Shown here piece by piece: positions 36,545 through 44,346 of a stretch of 64,000 nucleotides of DNA (its first letter is position 1; each line of letters starts with the position of its first letter). A program made the position numbers and the translations under genes. Under the pieces are notes generated by a model. That model ran no database searches and was not told where the DNA came from. It was given only the letters and a program-made list of their open reading frames with translations. This DNA is from JACRAV01 sp964571235 (lineage in GTDB: Bacteria > Zixibacteria > MSB-5A5 > GN15 > FEB-12), in contig CAZNAI010000003.1 in NCBI GenBank assembly GCA_964571235.1, positions 620,001-684,000 of the forward strand. Direction: 5' to 3'.

Positions 36545-36570
36545 GGCAGACGAGGGCGTCTGCCGCGCAC
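36545..36570 (+). repeat. REP hairpin of the GGCRGAC family
   Basis: GGCAGACG-AGGG-CGTCTGCC followed by GCGCAC, the same as the copies at 2872 and 2955 and related to the hairpins flanking the transposase gene at 52485. Confidence 0.8.
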
Positions 36571-36706
36571 GAAATTCGTACTCCAATTAAGTTCTCATTT
36601 TATGGGCCAGAACATCTTGCGACTTTCTCTTTCATTCGTTACTATGACAAAGTTGCCCACGTTTGCGCTTGGGCTGACAAATTGAACTACGGGAAGGAGC
36701 CAGTTG

Positions 36707-37438
36707 ATGAGATGCCACACTATGTTTTCGGTTCTGGCTTTCTTGTACATCTGGTGCGCCGGGGTTCAAGCACAATCGGCAAAGGGAATAGGCCTGAACG
36801 TTGTTGTACCGGTCACGAATCTTGATTGCTCACGGCTACGAATGGTCTATGAAAGCCACTTTCAAAAACCATATCCAGAAGTGGTCGCTCAGAGCACTGC
36901 GAGAATAGCGCCAAAAGTAGGGGTGCAGGTAACTGTTGCGACGGGCTGGTTGTACCTTGAATCGGACTGGCTTGAAGGCCGGTACCGATCAGACACCAGT
37001 AGCGTACGAATCGAATGGATGAGTTGGGCGCTGGGTGTCAGGCAACGATTCTTAGGTGGCGCTGTCCGGGCGGCACTGGGGCAATCCCGCTTGTCGGTTA
37101 CCTATCAGGGTCTCAACCGAAGTCTCTTTGCTGATCATGTCCAGAGCAATTTCATGCTTCGACCGGGTGTGGGGTCACTTCCTGGCGCCGGATTTCGCTA
37201 CAATCTTGAGCTGGGCCTTCCTGTCGACCTGATTCTGCATCTGTTCAAAGAAGGGTATATGAGAAACAACGGCGGGCTGGCAGATTTTCAAATCACGCTG
37301 GGGATGCGGCTACCACACTCGCACATCTTTTGGGACGCCGGGTACGCTCACTGGCTTGGCGCCAATCCACAACCGGGAGGGCACTGGCTGGAGACATTCC
37401 GGTACGGACTGCTCGTGAAAGCTGGGCTGGAGTGGTAG
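36707..37438 (+). CDS. Secreted protein of unknown function, probable outer-membrane barrel
   Basis: 243 aa from ATG 36707, with GGAAGGAG upstream. The signal peptide ends near GVQAQS. The mature protein has alternating strands with aromatic girdles (for example GVQVTVATGWLYLESDWLEGRY, FRYGLLVKAGLEW at the end), suggesting an 8- to 10-stranded barrel. There is no named family. It resembles in style, but not obviously in sequence, the secreted protein at 3971. Confidence 0.65.
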   Translation: MRCHTMFSVLAFLYIWCAGVQAQSAKGIGLNVVVPVTNLDCSRLRMVYESHFQKPYPEVVAQSTARIAPKVGVQVTVATGWLYLESDWLEGRYRSDTSSVRIEWMSWALGVRQRFLGGAVRAALGQSRLSVTYQGLNRSLFADHVQSNFMLRPGVGSLPGAGFRYNLELGLPVDLILHLFKEGYMRNNGGLADFQITLGMRLPHSHIFWDAGYAHWLGANPQPGGHWLETFRYGLLVKAGLEW

Positions 37439-37478
37439 TGCACGCCAAGGACTTGCGCTCGGCGCTCGATGTCCAATT

Positions 37479-37594
37479 TAGTGGGCGGCAGACATCCTGT
37501 CTGACCCGTTTAGGCAGAATACAAAGTGGCGTCATGCGTCTCGCGTGACGCGTTTCGTATTGGGCAAAGAGTGTCAGGCGGGGACGCCTGACAC
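37479..37594. repeat. Three imperfect or perfect palindromes in an intergenic gap
   Basis: CAGACA/TGTCTG (about 37487-37503), GCGTCA/TGACGC (37531-37553) and the perfect 10-bp GTGTCAGGCG/CGCCTGACAC (37571-37594). They are related in layout to the REP families but have other arm sequences. Confidence 0.6.
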
Positions 37595-37629
37595 CACGCT
37601 GTAATCAGCTCAATAAAGACCAATTGGGC

Positions 37630-37658
37630 TTGATTGCCCGAAGTTCGTCTGCTATATT
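37630..37658 (+). promoter_or_regulatory. Promoter for the secreted protein gene at 37699
   Basis: TTGATT (37630-37635), 17-nt spacer, TATATT (37653-37658). The leader is about 34 nt, with GGGAGGA before the ATG. Confidence 0.6.
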
Positions 37659-37698
37659 GGATTGATCTATCCATTCGATGTGTCTACGGGAGGAATTC

Positions 37699-38208
37699 AT
37701 GAAGTCAGCTTGGTCATTTTTCAAAGTTCTTTTTGCAATGACTCTGAGTGTGATATTGGCCAGCGACGTAAGTGCGGGCGATGAGTTTTACGAAGAAGGG
37801 AAAGAGCCGGCGAATCAGATCGGCACAGTCGCTCTCACGCTCGGCACACCGGCCGGGATTAATCTGACTTTGGCTGGCGGAACCGGTCCAAAGTGGGGGC
37901 CGTACATTTCAGGGATGTATTGGGACGGCGAAGATCAGGCGGTTCACGGGATTCAGGGGGGCGTTATGAAACTGTTCAAGACGCATCCGAATCATTTTCA
38001 AGGGTGGCTGTTGTCGGGCGGGTATTTTTATATCAAGGATTGTTGGGAGATTCACGAATTCACTTTCGGCGGTATCGGGCATATCTGGAAGTGGAAGGCG
38101 CTTTATACGCAAGTTGACTTTTTGATCGGTTCCGGCGACGACGCCGTGACGCAACTGGGACTTCAGTTGGGGGTGAACCTTACGACAGTGAGAGAGAAGA
38201 AGAAGTAG
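37699..38208 (+). CDS. Small secreted protein of unknown function
   Basis: 169 aa from ATG 37699, preceded by GGGAGGA. The signal peptide ends at ASDVSAGD. The mature protein is rich in Gly and aromatic residues with strand-like stretches (GTVALTLGTPAGINLTLAGG, ALYTQVDFLIGSGDD, LGLQLGVNLTTV) and a basic tail (REKKK). It may be a small barrel or periplasmic beta-sandwich. No family is recognised. Confidence 0.65.
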   Translation: MKSAWSFFKVLFAMTLSVILASDVSAGDEFYEEGKEPANQIGTVALTLGTPAGINLTLAGGTGPKWGPYISGMYWDGEDQAVHGIQGGVMKLFKTHPNHFQGWLLSGGYFYIKDCWEIHEFTFGGIGHIWKWKALYTQVDFLIGSGDDAVTQLGLQLGVNLTTVREKKK

Positions 38209-38279
38209 GGGGGACACCGTAAATGGTAGGTTTCGGGTAATTGTTGATGCTAACAACGGCGAATAGCACCGCAACATCG

Positions 38280-38307
38280 TTGACAGAACTGACCACGACA
38301 TTATATT
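38280..38307 (+). promoter_or_regulatory. Promoter for the lipoprotein gene, apparently leaderless
   Basis: TTGACA (38280-38285), 16-nt spacer, TATATT (38302-38307), only 5 nt before the ATG at 38313. Transcription should begin at the start codon. Confidence 0.6.
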
Positions 38308-38312
38308 AGAGT

Positions 38313-39122
38313 ATGAAACGTATTCTGAGGGTAGCGGTTATTGCGGGGCTGTGTTGTCTTTTCGCGTGCAATTCGCCGGATTACTCCACAGGATCTGATT
38401 TACCAGTCGATAGCCTCCAACGTGCTCAAATTGCGAAGAACTCGATCGAAATGGCGCTCTTCTATTCCGGTGAATATCAAGCACCTGAAAGACTAGTGAC
38501 TCAGATCGAAATCGAATTGTCGAAAATATTCCATCGATACCAGTTGAATGAGACATTTCGACCGCCGTGGTATGACCACGGAGTATATTTGCAATTTGAC
38601 AGTGCGACCGAAGCACAGACGCTGGCAGGGGAGAACATTGAATGGAATCAACTACTCAAAAAGTATAACCTGACGATTAGAACTTATCGTGTCAGCGACA
38701 CGAGCTTTCGGTGGCCTACGACATTCTCACTTACAGCCAGAGAATTGGTTCACCCGACTCTACTCGCTGAGCGAGTCAAAGGTGAGAACTTGTCGGGATT
38801 GACAAGTATGTGGTTGCACGGCATGATCTATCCCATACCTGGAAACGTGGCGCGGCTGAGCACTACTGCATCGAGCAAATATTTCTTCATGCGGGTAACT
38901 TGCCCGGATATCTGGTTCTCTTATCGATATGTAGAGATTAGAGACATGTTTGTGATTGACCACGGATATTTTAATGAATGTGCACCAGACTCTCTCGAAA
39001 TTTGGAAACTTCCGTACGCTGAAGTTCAAAGAATTCTTGACAGTATCGAGGCGAGTCGCCCCGCCTGGGTTGATACCGCTAGAATTGAGTTGAGAAAACT
39101 CGAAAGGCCCTTGACCTACTAG
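38313..39122 (+). CDS. Lipoprotein of unknown function
   Basis: 269 aa. The signal peptide has lipobox LFAC (Cys at about residue 19). The mature protein is mixed alpha/beta with no recognised domain; a central region (LHGMIYPIPGNVARL, YFFMRVTCPDIWFSYRY) is hydrophobic but not membrane-spanning. The promoter is immediately upstream and there is no Shine-Dalgarno. The nuo operon follows after 234 nt. Confidence 0.7.
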   Translation: MKRILRVAVIAGLCCLFACNSPDYSTGSDLPVDSLQRAQIAKNSIEMALFYSGEYQAPERLVTQIEIELSKIFHRYQLNETFRPPWYDHGVYLQFDSATEAQTLAGENIEWNQLLKKYNLTIRTYRVSDTSFRWPTTFSLTARELVHPTLLAERVKGENLSGLTSMWLHGMIYPIPGNVARLSTTASSKYFFMRVTCPDIWFSYRYVEIRDMFVIDHGYFNECAPDSLEIWKLPYAEVQRILDSIEASRPAWVDTARIELRKLERPLTY

Positions 39123-39260
39123 TTTGGGCACCGTTAATCATATCACACTTAGTAGTATGCTTTTCTAGTTTCCGAGCATACCGTCCTGCCACACTGGAGT
39201 TCAAGTTAACTCCCCGATACTTGAACCATCGCGTTGGTCAGCCGCCCCCCCAAAAATTCC

Positions 39261-39288
39261 TTGACAAAACGACCCATGACCATACTTT
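39261..39288 (+). promoter_or_regulatory. Candidate nuo operon promoter
   Basis: TTGACA (39261-39266), 16-nt spacer, TACTTT (39283-39288), about 70 nt before nuoA. A second -10-like TATAAA lies at 39330, without a good -35. Confidence 0.5.
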
Positions 39289-39301
39289 TGCCACTTGACA
39301 G

Positions 39302-39321
39302 TTTGTGAAAAACGTCACAAA
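39302..39321. promoter_or_regulatory. Palindromic operator TTTGTGA-N6-TCACAAA before nuoA
   Basis: Perfect 7-bp arms with a 6-nt spacer. It matches the Rex operator pattern (TGTGA-N6-TCACA) and also the CRP pattern. It sits just downstream of the likely start of transcription, where binding would repress. Rex (NADH sensing) would make sense for complex I genes. No rex or crp gene is in the window. Confidence 0.55.
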
Positions 39322-39356
39322 TTGTCCGATATAAATGACGGCAGGATGGAGAAACC

Positions 39357-39710
39357 GTGAGTAACTACTTGGCAGTTCTAATCTTTCTCGGAGTAGGGAC
39401 CGGAATTGTCCTGTTTACCTTCTTCCTCTCCAAGCTCCTGCGCCCCTCCAATCCGTACCCCGAAAAAACGATCAATTACGAGTGCGGCGAACTGCCGGTT
39501 GGGACATCGTGGATTCAGTTCAACCCCCGTTTTTACATATTCGCGCTCATCTTTGTGATCTTCGATGTCGAGGCGATTTTCCTTTTTCCGTGGGCGGTGG
39601 CGTTCGGCCAGCTCGGGCTGTATGCGCTGATTGAGATGATCGTGTTCATTTTGATTTTGTTCTTCGGGTATTTTTATGCGTGGAAGAAGGGGGCGATGAA
39701 GTGGGTGTAG
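39357..39710 (+). CDS. nuoA: NADH-quinone oxidoreductase subunit A
   Basis: 117-aa membrane subunit with three helices. The family motif [20 protein letters not shown] (loop) carries the quinone-channel Cys, followed by [13 protein letters not shown]. The start is GTG 39357 with GGATGGAG upstream. It is the first gene of an 11-gene complex I operon. Unlike the other nuo junctions, a 91-nt gap with a hairpin element separates it from nuoB. Confidence 0.96.
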   Translation: MSNYLAVLIFLGVGTGIVLFTFFLSKLLRPSNPYPEKTINYECGELPVGTSWIQFNPRFYIFALIFVIFDVEAIFLFPWAVAFGQLGLYALIEMIVFILILFFGYFYAWKKGAMKWV

Positions 39711-39723
39711 CCAGCCGGAAGAT

Positions 39724-39778
39724 GTCGAAACCTCGCCCGTCGGGCGATCACGCCTTCGTCGTGACAAGGGATTTCGAC
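39724..39778. repeat. Three-way-junction hairpin element between nuoA and nuoB
   Basis: Outer stem GTCGAAA/TTTCGAC (39724-39730, 39772-39778) encloses hairpins CGCCCG-T-CGGGCG (39734-39746) and TCACG/CGTGA (39748-39764). It is a folded palindromic insertion-like element inside the operon. Confidence 0.6.
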
Positions 39779-39801
39779 CTACAGAAGCCGGGGAGTCGCG
39801 C

Positions 39802-40308
39802 ATGAAGCCGATACCTGTATACGCCGAACAGATGCCCGGAGGGGGGATTATTGCCACCTCGCTTGAGACGATCCTCTATCAGGGTCAGGCGAAATCGCTT
39901 TGGTATCTGCTTTTCGGCACCGCTTGCTGTGCGATTGAACTGATGGCGACTGGCGCCAGTCGGTACGACTTTGACCGATTAGGGATGATCTTTCGCGCCT
40001 CGCCGCGCCAGGCCGATTTGATTATTGCCGCCGGAACGATCACCAAGAAAATGGCGCCGCGACTGCGCCGTCTGTATGATCAGATGGCCGAGCCACGGTA
40101 TGTGATCGCGATGGGCGGATGCACTATTAAAGGCGGGCCGTTCTATTACGATTCGTACGCGGTCGAAAAAGGGATCGACCATATTGTGCCGGTCGACATT
40201 TATATCCCCGGTTGTCCGCCACGGCCCGAATCGCTCCTTGAGGGGTGCATACACCTTCAGGAAAAAATCAAGAAACAGAAACTTGCCGAGAAGTGGCCGA
40301 AGAAATGA
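39802..40308 (+). CDS. nuoB: NADH-quinone oxidoreductase subunit B
   Basis: 168 aa. Carries the terminal N2 [4Fe-4S] cluster next to the quinone site. Cluster ligands: the Cys pair in TACCAIE, Cys in MGGCTIKGG and Cys in [18 protein letters not shown] ([10 protein letters not shown]) and [10 protein letters not shown] are family motifs. It overlaps nuoC by ATGA. Confidence 0.97.
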   Translation: MKPIPVYAEQMPGGGIIATSLETILYQGQAKSLWYLLFGTACCAIELMATGASRYDFDRLGMIFRASPRQADLIIAAGTITKKMAPRLRRLYDQMAEPRYVIAMGGCTIKGGPFYYDSYAVEKGIDHIVPVDIYIPGCPPRPESLLEGCIHLQEKIKKQKLAEKWPKK

Positions 40309-40781
40309 CCCGCGACGACCTCAAGGCATATATAGCCGCAAATTTCGGCGACAAAATGACTCTCTTGGAGAGCGGTAAGTTTGATCCGTTCTATAAGATC
40401 GAAGCGAATGACTTAGTCACTTTGAGTAAGTCACTTCGTGATGATCCAAGTCTTAAGTTCGACTATCTCTGCAATCTAGGTGGGACCGATACCGGCACGA
40501 ACTTTGAAGTTGTTTACTCACTGGCGTCGATTGCGCTGTCGCACCGTATCGATTTCAAGATAATCATGCCGTACGAAAATGCGGCGGTTGACTCGGTTCA
40601 GACGATCTGGCCCGCGGCCAATTGGTATGAACGGGAGATGTGGGAACTGTACGGAATCGACATACGAAATCATGGCAATTTGAAACGATTCTTACTCCCC
40701 GACGACTGGGATCAGGGGCATCCTCTGCGCAAGAATTGGACCGCGCCAGATTTCATCAAACTCCCCGAGGTGCTGACATGA
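40305..40781 (+). CDS. nuoC: NADH-quinone oxidoreductase subunit C
   Basis: 158 aa from ATG 40305, which shares bases with the nuoB stop (an upstream in-frame start would lie inside nuoB). The peripheral-arm 30-kDa-subunit signature [14 protein letters not shown] and [19 protein letters not shown] is intact. It is separate from nuoD (not the fused NuoCD of E. coli) and overlaps it by ATGA. Confidence 0.96.
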   Translation: MTRDDLKAYIAANFGDKMTLLESGKFDPFYKIEANDLVTLSKSLRDDPSLKFDYLCNLGGTDTGTNFEVVYSLASIALSHRIDFKIIMPYENAAVDSVQTIWPAANWYEREMWELYGIDIRNHGNLKRFLLPDDWDQGHPLRKNWTAPDFIKLPEVLT

Positions 40782-41881
40782 GCGCGCTCCGCACCGAAGA
40801 GTTTGTGGTCAATATGGGGCCGCACCATCCGTCGACGCACGGTGTCTGCCGCCTCCTACTGACCATGGATGGCGAGCGGGTTCTGCATATCGAGCCGTAT
40901 ATCGGATATCTGCACCGCTCGATTGAAAAGATTTGCGAGAACAGAACGTACGCGCAGTGTATTCCGATTTTGGATCGGTTTGAGTATGTGACCGCGATGT
41001 CGTGCAATCATACTTTTGCGCTGGCGGTTGAAAAGTTAGCAGGTATTCAAGTTCCGGAGCGGGCGGAATATTTGCGGGTGATCATGCTCGAGTTGAACCG
41101 TATCAGTTCGCATCTGCTCTGGTATGGAACGACTGCGCTTGATTTGGGCGCGATCACGCCGTTTCTGTATGGATTCCGCGAGCGGGAACTGATCATGGAT
41201 TTGTTCGAGATGACCTGCGGCCAGCGGTTGACCTACAATTATATACGAGTCGGCGGCGTGTCGAGAGATATCCCCGAGCAGTTTGTGCCGAAATGCCGCG
41301 AGGCGGTCAAGACTATCACTGAAAAGATGGCGGACTACGAAGGTCTGCTCAATGAAAATCCGATCTGGGTAGCACGCAATAAGGGAGTGGGGGTACTCAG
41401 TTCGGAAATGGCGATAGCGTGGGGCGTTTCCGGCCCCGCGCTCCGCGCCTCCGGTGTGAAATACGACATTCGCAAGAATGATCCGTACGGGTACTACCCG
41501 AAATTCGATTTCGATATTCCGACCCGCCAAAATGGCGATTGCTACGACCGATATATTTTGCGGCTCGAAGAAATTAAGCAGTCGCTCAAGATTGTTTCGC
41601 AGGCGCTTGACGGATTACCGGCCGGAGATTTCAAAGCCAAGACACCGGGAGTGTTCAAACCGGCGGCGGGGGAAGTGTATAGCCGGATTGAAAACTCGCG
41701 GGGCGAGCTGGGTGTGTACATTTTGTCTGACGGCACCACCAAACCGGTGCGGGTAAAAACGCGCGGCGGCAGTTATAATCAACTTCAGGTTCTGCCGGAA
41801 ATCGGCAAAGGTCTGCTTATCGCTGATATCGTCGCGATTATGGCCTCGATGGACATCATCATGCCGGAGGTTGACCGGTGA
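40778..41881 (+). CDS. nuoD: NADH-quinone oxidoreductase subunit D
   Basis: 367-aa 49-kDa-type subunit forming the quinone pocket. The N-terminus MGPHHPSTHGVCRL carries the HxxxH quinone-site residues, then YIGYLHRSIEKI and the hydrogenase-like Arg region. ATG 40778 lies in the nuoC stop, and the nuoH GTG lies in its own stop, so coupling continues. Confidence 0.97.
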   Translation: MSALRTEEFVVNMGPHHPSTHGVCRLLLTMDGERVLHIEPYIGYLHRSIEKICENRTYAQCIPILDRFEYVTAMSCNHTFALAVEKLAGIQVPERAEYLRVIMLELNRISSHLLWYGTTALDLGAITPFLYGFRERELIMDLFEMTCGQRLTYNYIRVGGVSRDIPEQFVPKCREAVKTITEKMADYEGLLNENPIWVARNKGVGVLSSEMAIAWGVSGPALRASGVKYDIRKNDPYGYYPKFDFDIPTRQNGDCYDRYILRLEEIKQSLKIVSQALDGLPAGDFKAKTPGVFKPAAGEVYSRIENSRGELGVYILSDGTTKPVRVKTRGGSYNQLQVLPEIGKGLLIADIVAIMASMDIIMPEVDR

Positions 41882-42942
41882 TTCTTCCACTGTCATTTGA
41901 ACTGAGCGCCGTTTTTGATTGGCTCGGCGAGCTACTGGCGTCGCTGGGACTCCCACCGATCTGGCAGACAATCGTTTCGTATGTCCTGCTCGGCGCAATG
42001 ATGTTCGGGGTGCTGGCGCTACTTGCGCTCTTTTTGGTTTGGTGGGAGAGAAAAATCTCGGCACATATTCAGCAGAGATTCGGGCCGATGCGCCACGGCT
42101 GGCACGGTTGGTATCAGACGATTATGGATGCGATCAAGTTGTTGCAGAAAGAAGATATTCTCGTTGTCACGCGCGACCGGGTGGTCTTTTTCTGGGCGCC
42201 GGTGCTCTGCTTTGTGGCGGCGTTTTTGGCCTATGTCGCGATGCCGTTCGGGAACGGACTGATTGTCGCGGATTTGAATGTCGGCATACTGTACATAATC
42301 GCGGTGACAACGTTTACCATTATCTCACTACTCATGGCCGGGTGGGGATCGAATAATAAGTATGCGTTACTCGGCGGGATTCGTTCGGCGGCACAGGTGG
42401 TATCGTACGAAGTTCCAATGGTGGCTTCTATCCTGACCGCTGTGCTTTTTGCCGGGTCGCTTTCGATGGTGGAGATTATCAAGTCGCAGGAAGGGCACGG
42501 GATTTTCAACTGGCTGATATTCAGGCCGCCGTTTGGGATGATCGCCTTTGTGACGTATATCATTGCGGCGACAGCGGAGGCCAACCGGACGCCGTTTGAT
42601 ATTCCCGAAGCCGAGCAGGAATTGGTTGCCGGATACAATGTCGAATATTCCGGGATGAAGTTCGCGATGTTTTTCCTGGCTGAATTTGTCAATATGTTCA
42701 CGGTGTCCGCGATTGCGACCACGCTCTTTTTGGGCGGCGGAAACGGACCGCTTCTGCCGTCGTGGATTTGGTTCATGGGCAAGACACTGGTAGTGATTTT
42801 TCTTCTAATGGTGATTCGCTGGACGATGCCGCGATTGCGGGTTGACCAATTGATGGAGTTCGCCTGGAAGTTCTTAGTGCCGGTCACCTTTGCGAATCTG
42901 ATGATTGCCGGCATATTCAAATTTGCGGGATGGTACTGGTAA
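41878..42942 (+). CDS. nuoH: NADH-quinone oxidoreductase subunit H
   Basis: 354-aa membrane subunit that closes the quinone chamber, with eight or so helices. Motifs: WWERKISAHIQQRFGPMR, TAEANRTPFDIPEAEQELVAG-type loop, and YSGMKFAMFFLAEF. The GTG start overlaps the nuoD stop. nuoI starts 4 nt downstream. Confidence 0.96.
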   Translation: MILPLSFELSAVFDWLGELLASLGLPPIWQTIVSYVLLGAMMFGVLALLALFLVWWERKISAHIQQRFGPMRHGWHGWYQTIMDAIKLLQKEDILVVTRDRVVFFWAPVLCFVAAFLAYVAMPFGNGLIVADLNVGILYIIAVTTFTIISLLMAGWGSNNKYALLGGIRSAAQVVSYEVPMVASILTAVLFAGSLSMVEIIKSQEGHGIFNWLIFRPPFGMIAFVTYIIAATAEANRTPFDIPEAEQELVAGYNVEYSGMKFAMFFLAEFVNMFTVSAIATTLFLGGGNGPLLPSWIWFMGKTLVVIFLLMVIRWTMPRLRVDQLMEFAWKFLVPVTFANLMIAGIFKFAGWYW

Positions 42943-42946
42943 GCCG

Positions 42947-43531
42947 ATGGGAATGTTTACAGACATCAAAAATCTCCTGATCGGGATGAAGATCACCAGT
43001 AAGCATCTGGGGAAACGTGCGATCACGCTCCAGTACCCCGAGCAGAAGATGCCGATGACCGAGCGTTCGCGCGGAATAGTGGTCCTTCTTTCAGATAAAG
43101 AGACGGGTGAGCTCAATTGCACAGGGTGTATGCTCTGCGCCAAAGCTTGTCCGACCGGGGCGATATTTGTCGATGCGCCGCGCGATGAGAACAAGAAACG
43201 ACATCTTAAGAGCTTTGTTGTCGATCACGGGCTGTGTTGTTTCTGTGGACTGTGCGAGGAGGCCTGCAATTTCTGTGCGATCAAGATGACGCCCAAATAC
43301 GAATTTTCCGATCTGACCAAAGAGGGATTGGTCTGGGATATGGGCAAGTTGCAGGAGATGGGGCGCGACGCGGCATATGTCGATACGCGCAAGAAGAAAG
43401 TCGCGCCGGCCGCAAAACCAGCCGCTCCGGCGGCGGAAGTTGCCACTGCGCCTGCACCACCGTCACCTGATCCGACACCTGCGACAGAGCCGAAACCAGC
43501 TGTTAGCGATAGCGGAGCGGAGGGAGCATGA
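42947..43531 (+). CDS. nuoI: NADH-quinone oxidoreductase subunit I with an extended C-terminal tail
   Basis: 194 aa from ATG 42947 (an upstream in-frame start would overlap nuoH). Two [4Fe-4S] motifs: CTGCMLCAKACP (N6a) and CCFCGLCEEACNFC (N6b), the second with extra Cys and without the usual Pro. After about residue 135 the protein ends in a 60-residue Ala/Pro-rich, probably disordered tail (AAKPAAPAAEVATAPAPP), absent from typical NuoI. It overlaps nuoJ by ATGA. Confidence 0.95.
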   Translation: MGMFTDIKNLLIGMKITSKHLGKRAITLQYPEQKMPMTERSRGIVVLLSDKETGELNCTGCMLCAKACPTGAIFVDAPRDENKKRHLKSFVVDHGLCCFCGLCEEACNFCAIKMTPKYEFSDLTKEGLVWDMGKLQEMGRDAAYVDTRKKKVAPAAKPAAPAAEVATAPAPPSPDPTPATEPKPAVSDSGAEGA

Positions 43532-44040
43532 TAGAATCTATCAGCGGCAGTGATGTGGTGTTCACTATTTTGGCGGTGGTGATCGTTATCGCAGGGCTGA
43601 TGGTGGTTAGTCTGCGAAATATATTCCATTGCGCGCTGGCACTGATCGTTTGCTTGTCGGCGGTAGCGGGAATCTTCATCCTGCTGGACGCCGAGTTTTT
43701 GGCCGCGGCGCAGATTCTGATTTATGTAGGAGCGGTTTCGATCCTGATGATTTTTGCGATCATGCTAACCTCGCGCCTCGGAACGCAAAAGATTGCTCAA
43801 ACGAATGAGAATGTTGCCGTGGCGGTGGTAGCGGCGCTGTTTTTCTTCGGGTTCGCCTGGTTTACCATCGATGCCACCGATGTCTGGAATTTGACCGATA
43901 AGCCCTTGCCGGCGAACAACACATTTGAAATTGGCCGGCTACTTATGAGTGATTTCATGGTGCCGTTTGAAGTGGTCTCGGTGCTTCTGGTTGCCGCATT
44001 GATCGGCGCGATTATGCTGGCTCGCGAGGAGAGAAGCTGA
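43528..44040 (+). CDS. nuoJ: NADH-quinone oxidoreductase subunit J
   Basis: 170-aa membrane subunit with five helices. AEFLAAAQILIYVGAVSILMIFAIML is the signature helix region containing the pi-bulge segment that couples quinone chemistry to pumping. ATG 43528 overlaps the nuoI stop, and its last base is the first base of the nuoK ATG. Confidence 0.95.
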   Translation: MIESISGSDVVFTILAVVIVIAGLMVVSLRNIFHCALALIVCLSAVAGIFILLDAEFLAAAQILIYVGAVSILMIFAIMLTSRLGTQKIAQTNENVAVAVVAALFFFGFAWFTIDATDVWNLTDKPLPANNTFEIGRLLMSDFMVPFEVVSVLLVAALIGAIMLAREERS

Positions 44041-44339
44041 TGACCCAGTATCTCATCCTTGCGGCGGCGCTCTTTTCAATCGGCCTGTTTGGGGTGATTA
44101 CCCGACGGAACACGATCGGCATCCTGATGTCGCTTGAACTGATGTTCAATGCCGCCAATATCAATCTCGTGGCGTTCAGCAAATTTATCAATGGCGCTGT
44201 GCTGTCGGGGCAGATATTTGCAATTTTCATCGTCGTGGTAGCGGCGGCTGAGGCGACTATCGGATTGGCGATCGTGCTACTTGTCTATCGCAACTGGCGC
44301 GGAATCGACACCGACAACTACAATGTGATGAAGTGGTAG
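44040..44339 (+). CDS. nuoK: NADH-quinone oxidoreductase subunit K
   Basis: 99-aa three-helix subunit homologous to MrpC. It contains the two membrane Glu of the proton path: one in LMSLELMFNAANIN and one in AAAEATIGLAIV. It overlaps nuoJ by one base; nuoL follows after 7 nt. Confidence 0.96.
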   Translation: MTQYLILAAALFSIGLFGVITRRNTIGILMSLELMFNAANINLVAFSKFINGAVLSGQIFAIFIVVVAAAEATIGLAIVLLVYRNWRGIDTDNYNVMKW

Positions 44340-44346
44340 CGCGACT

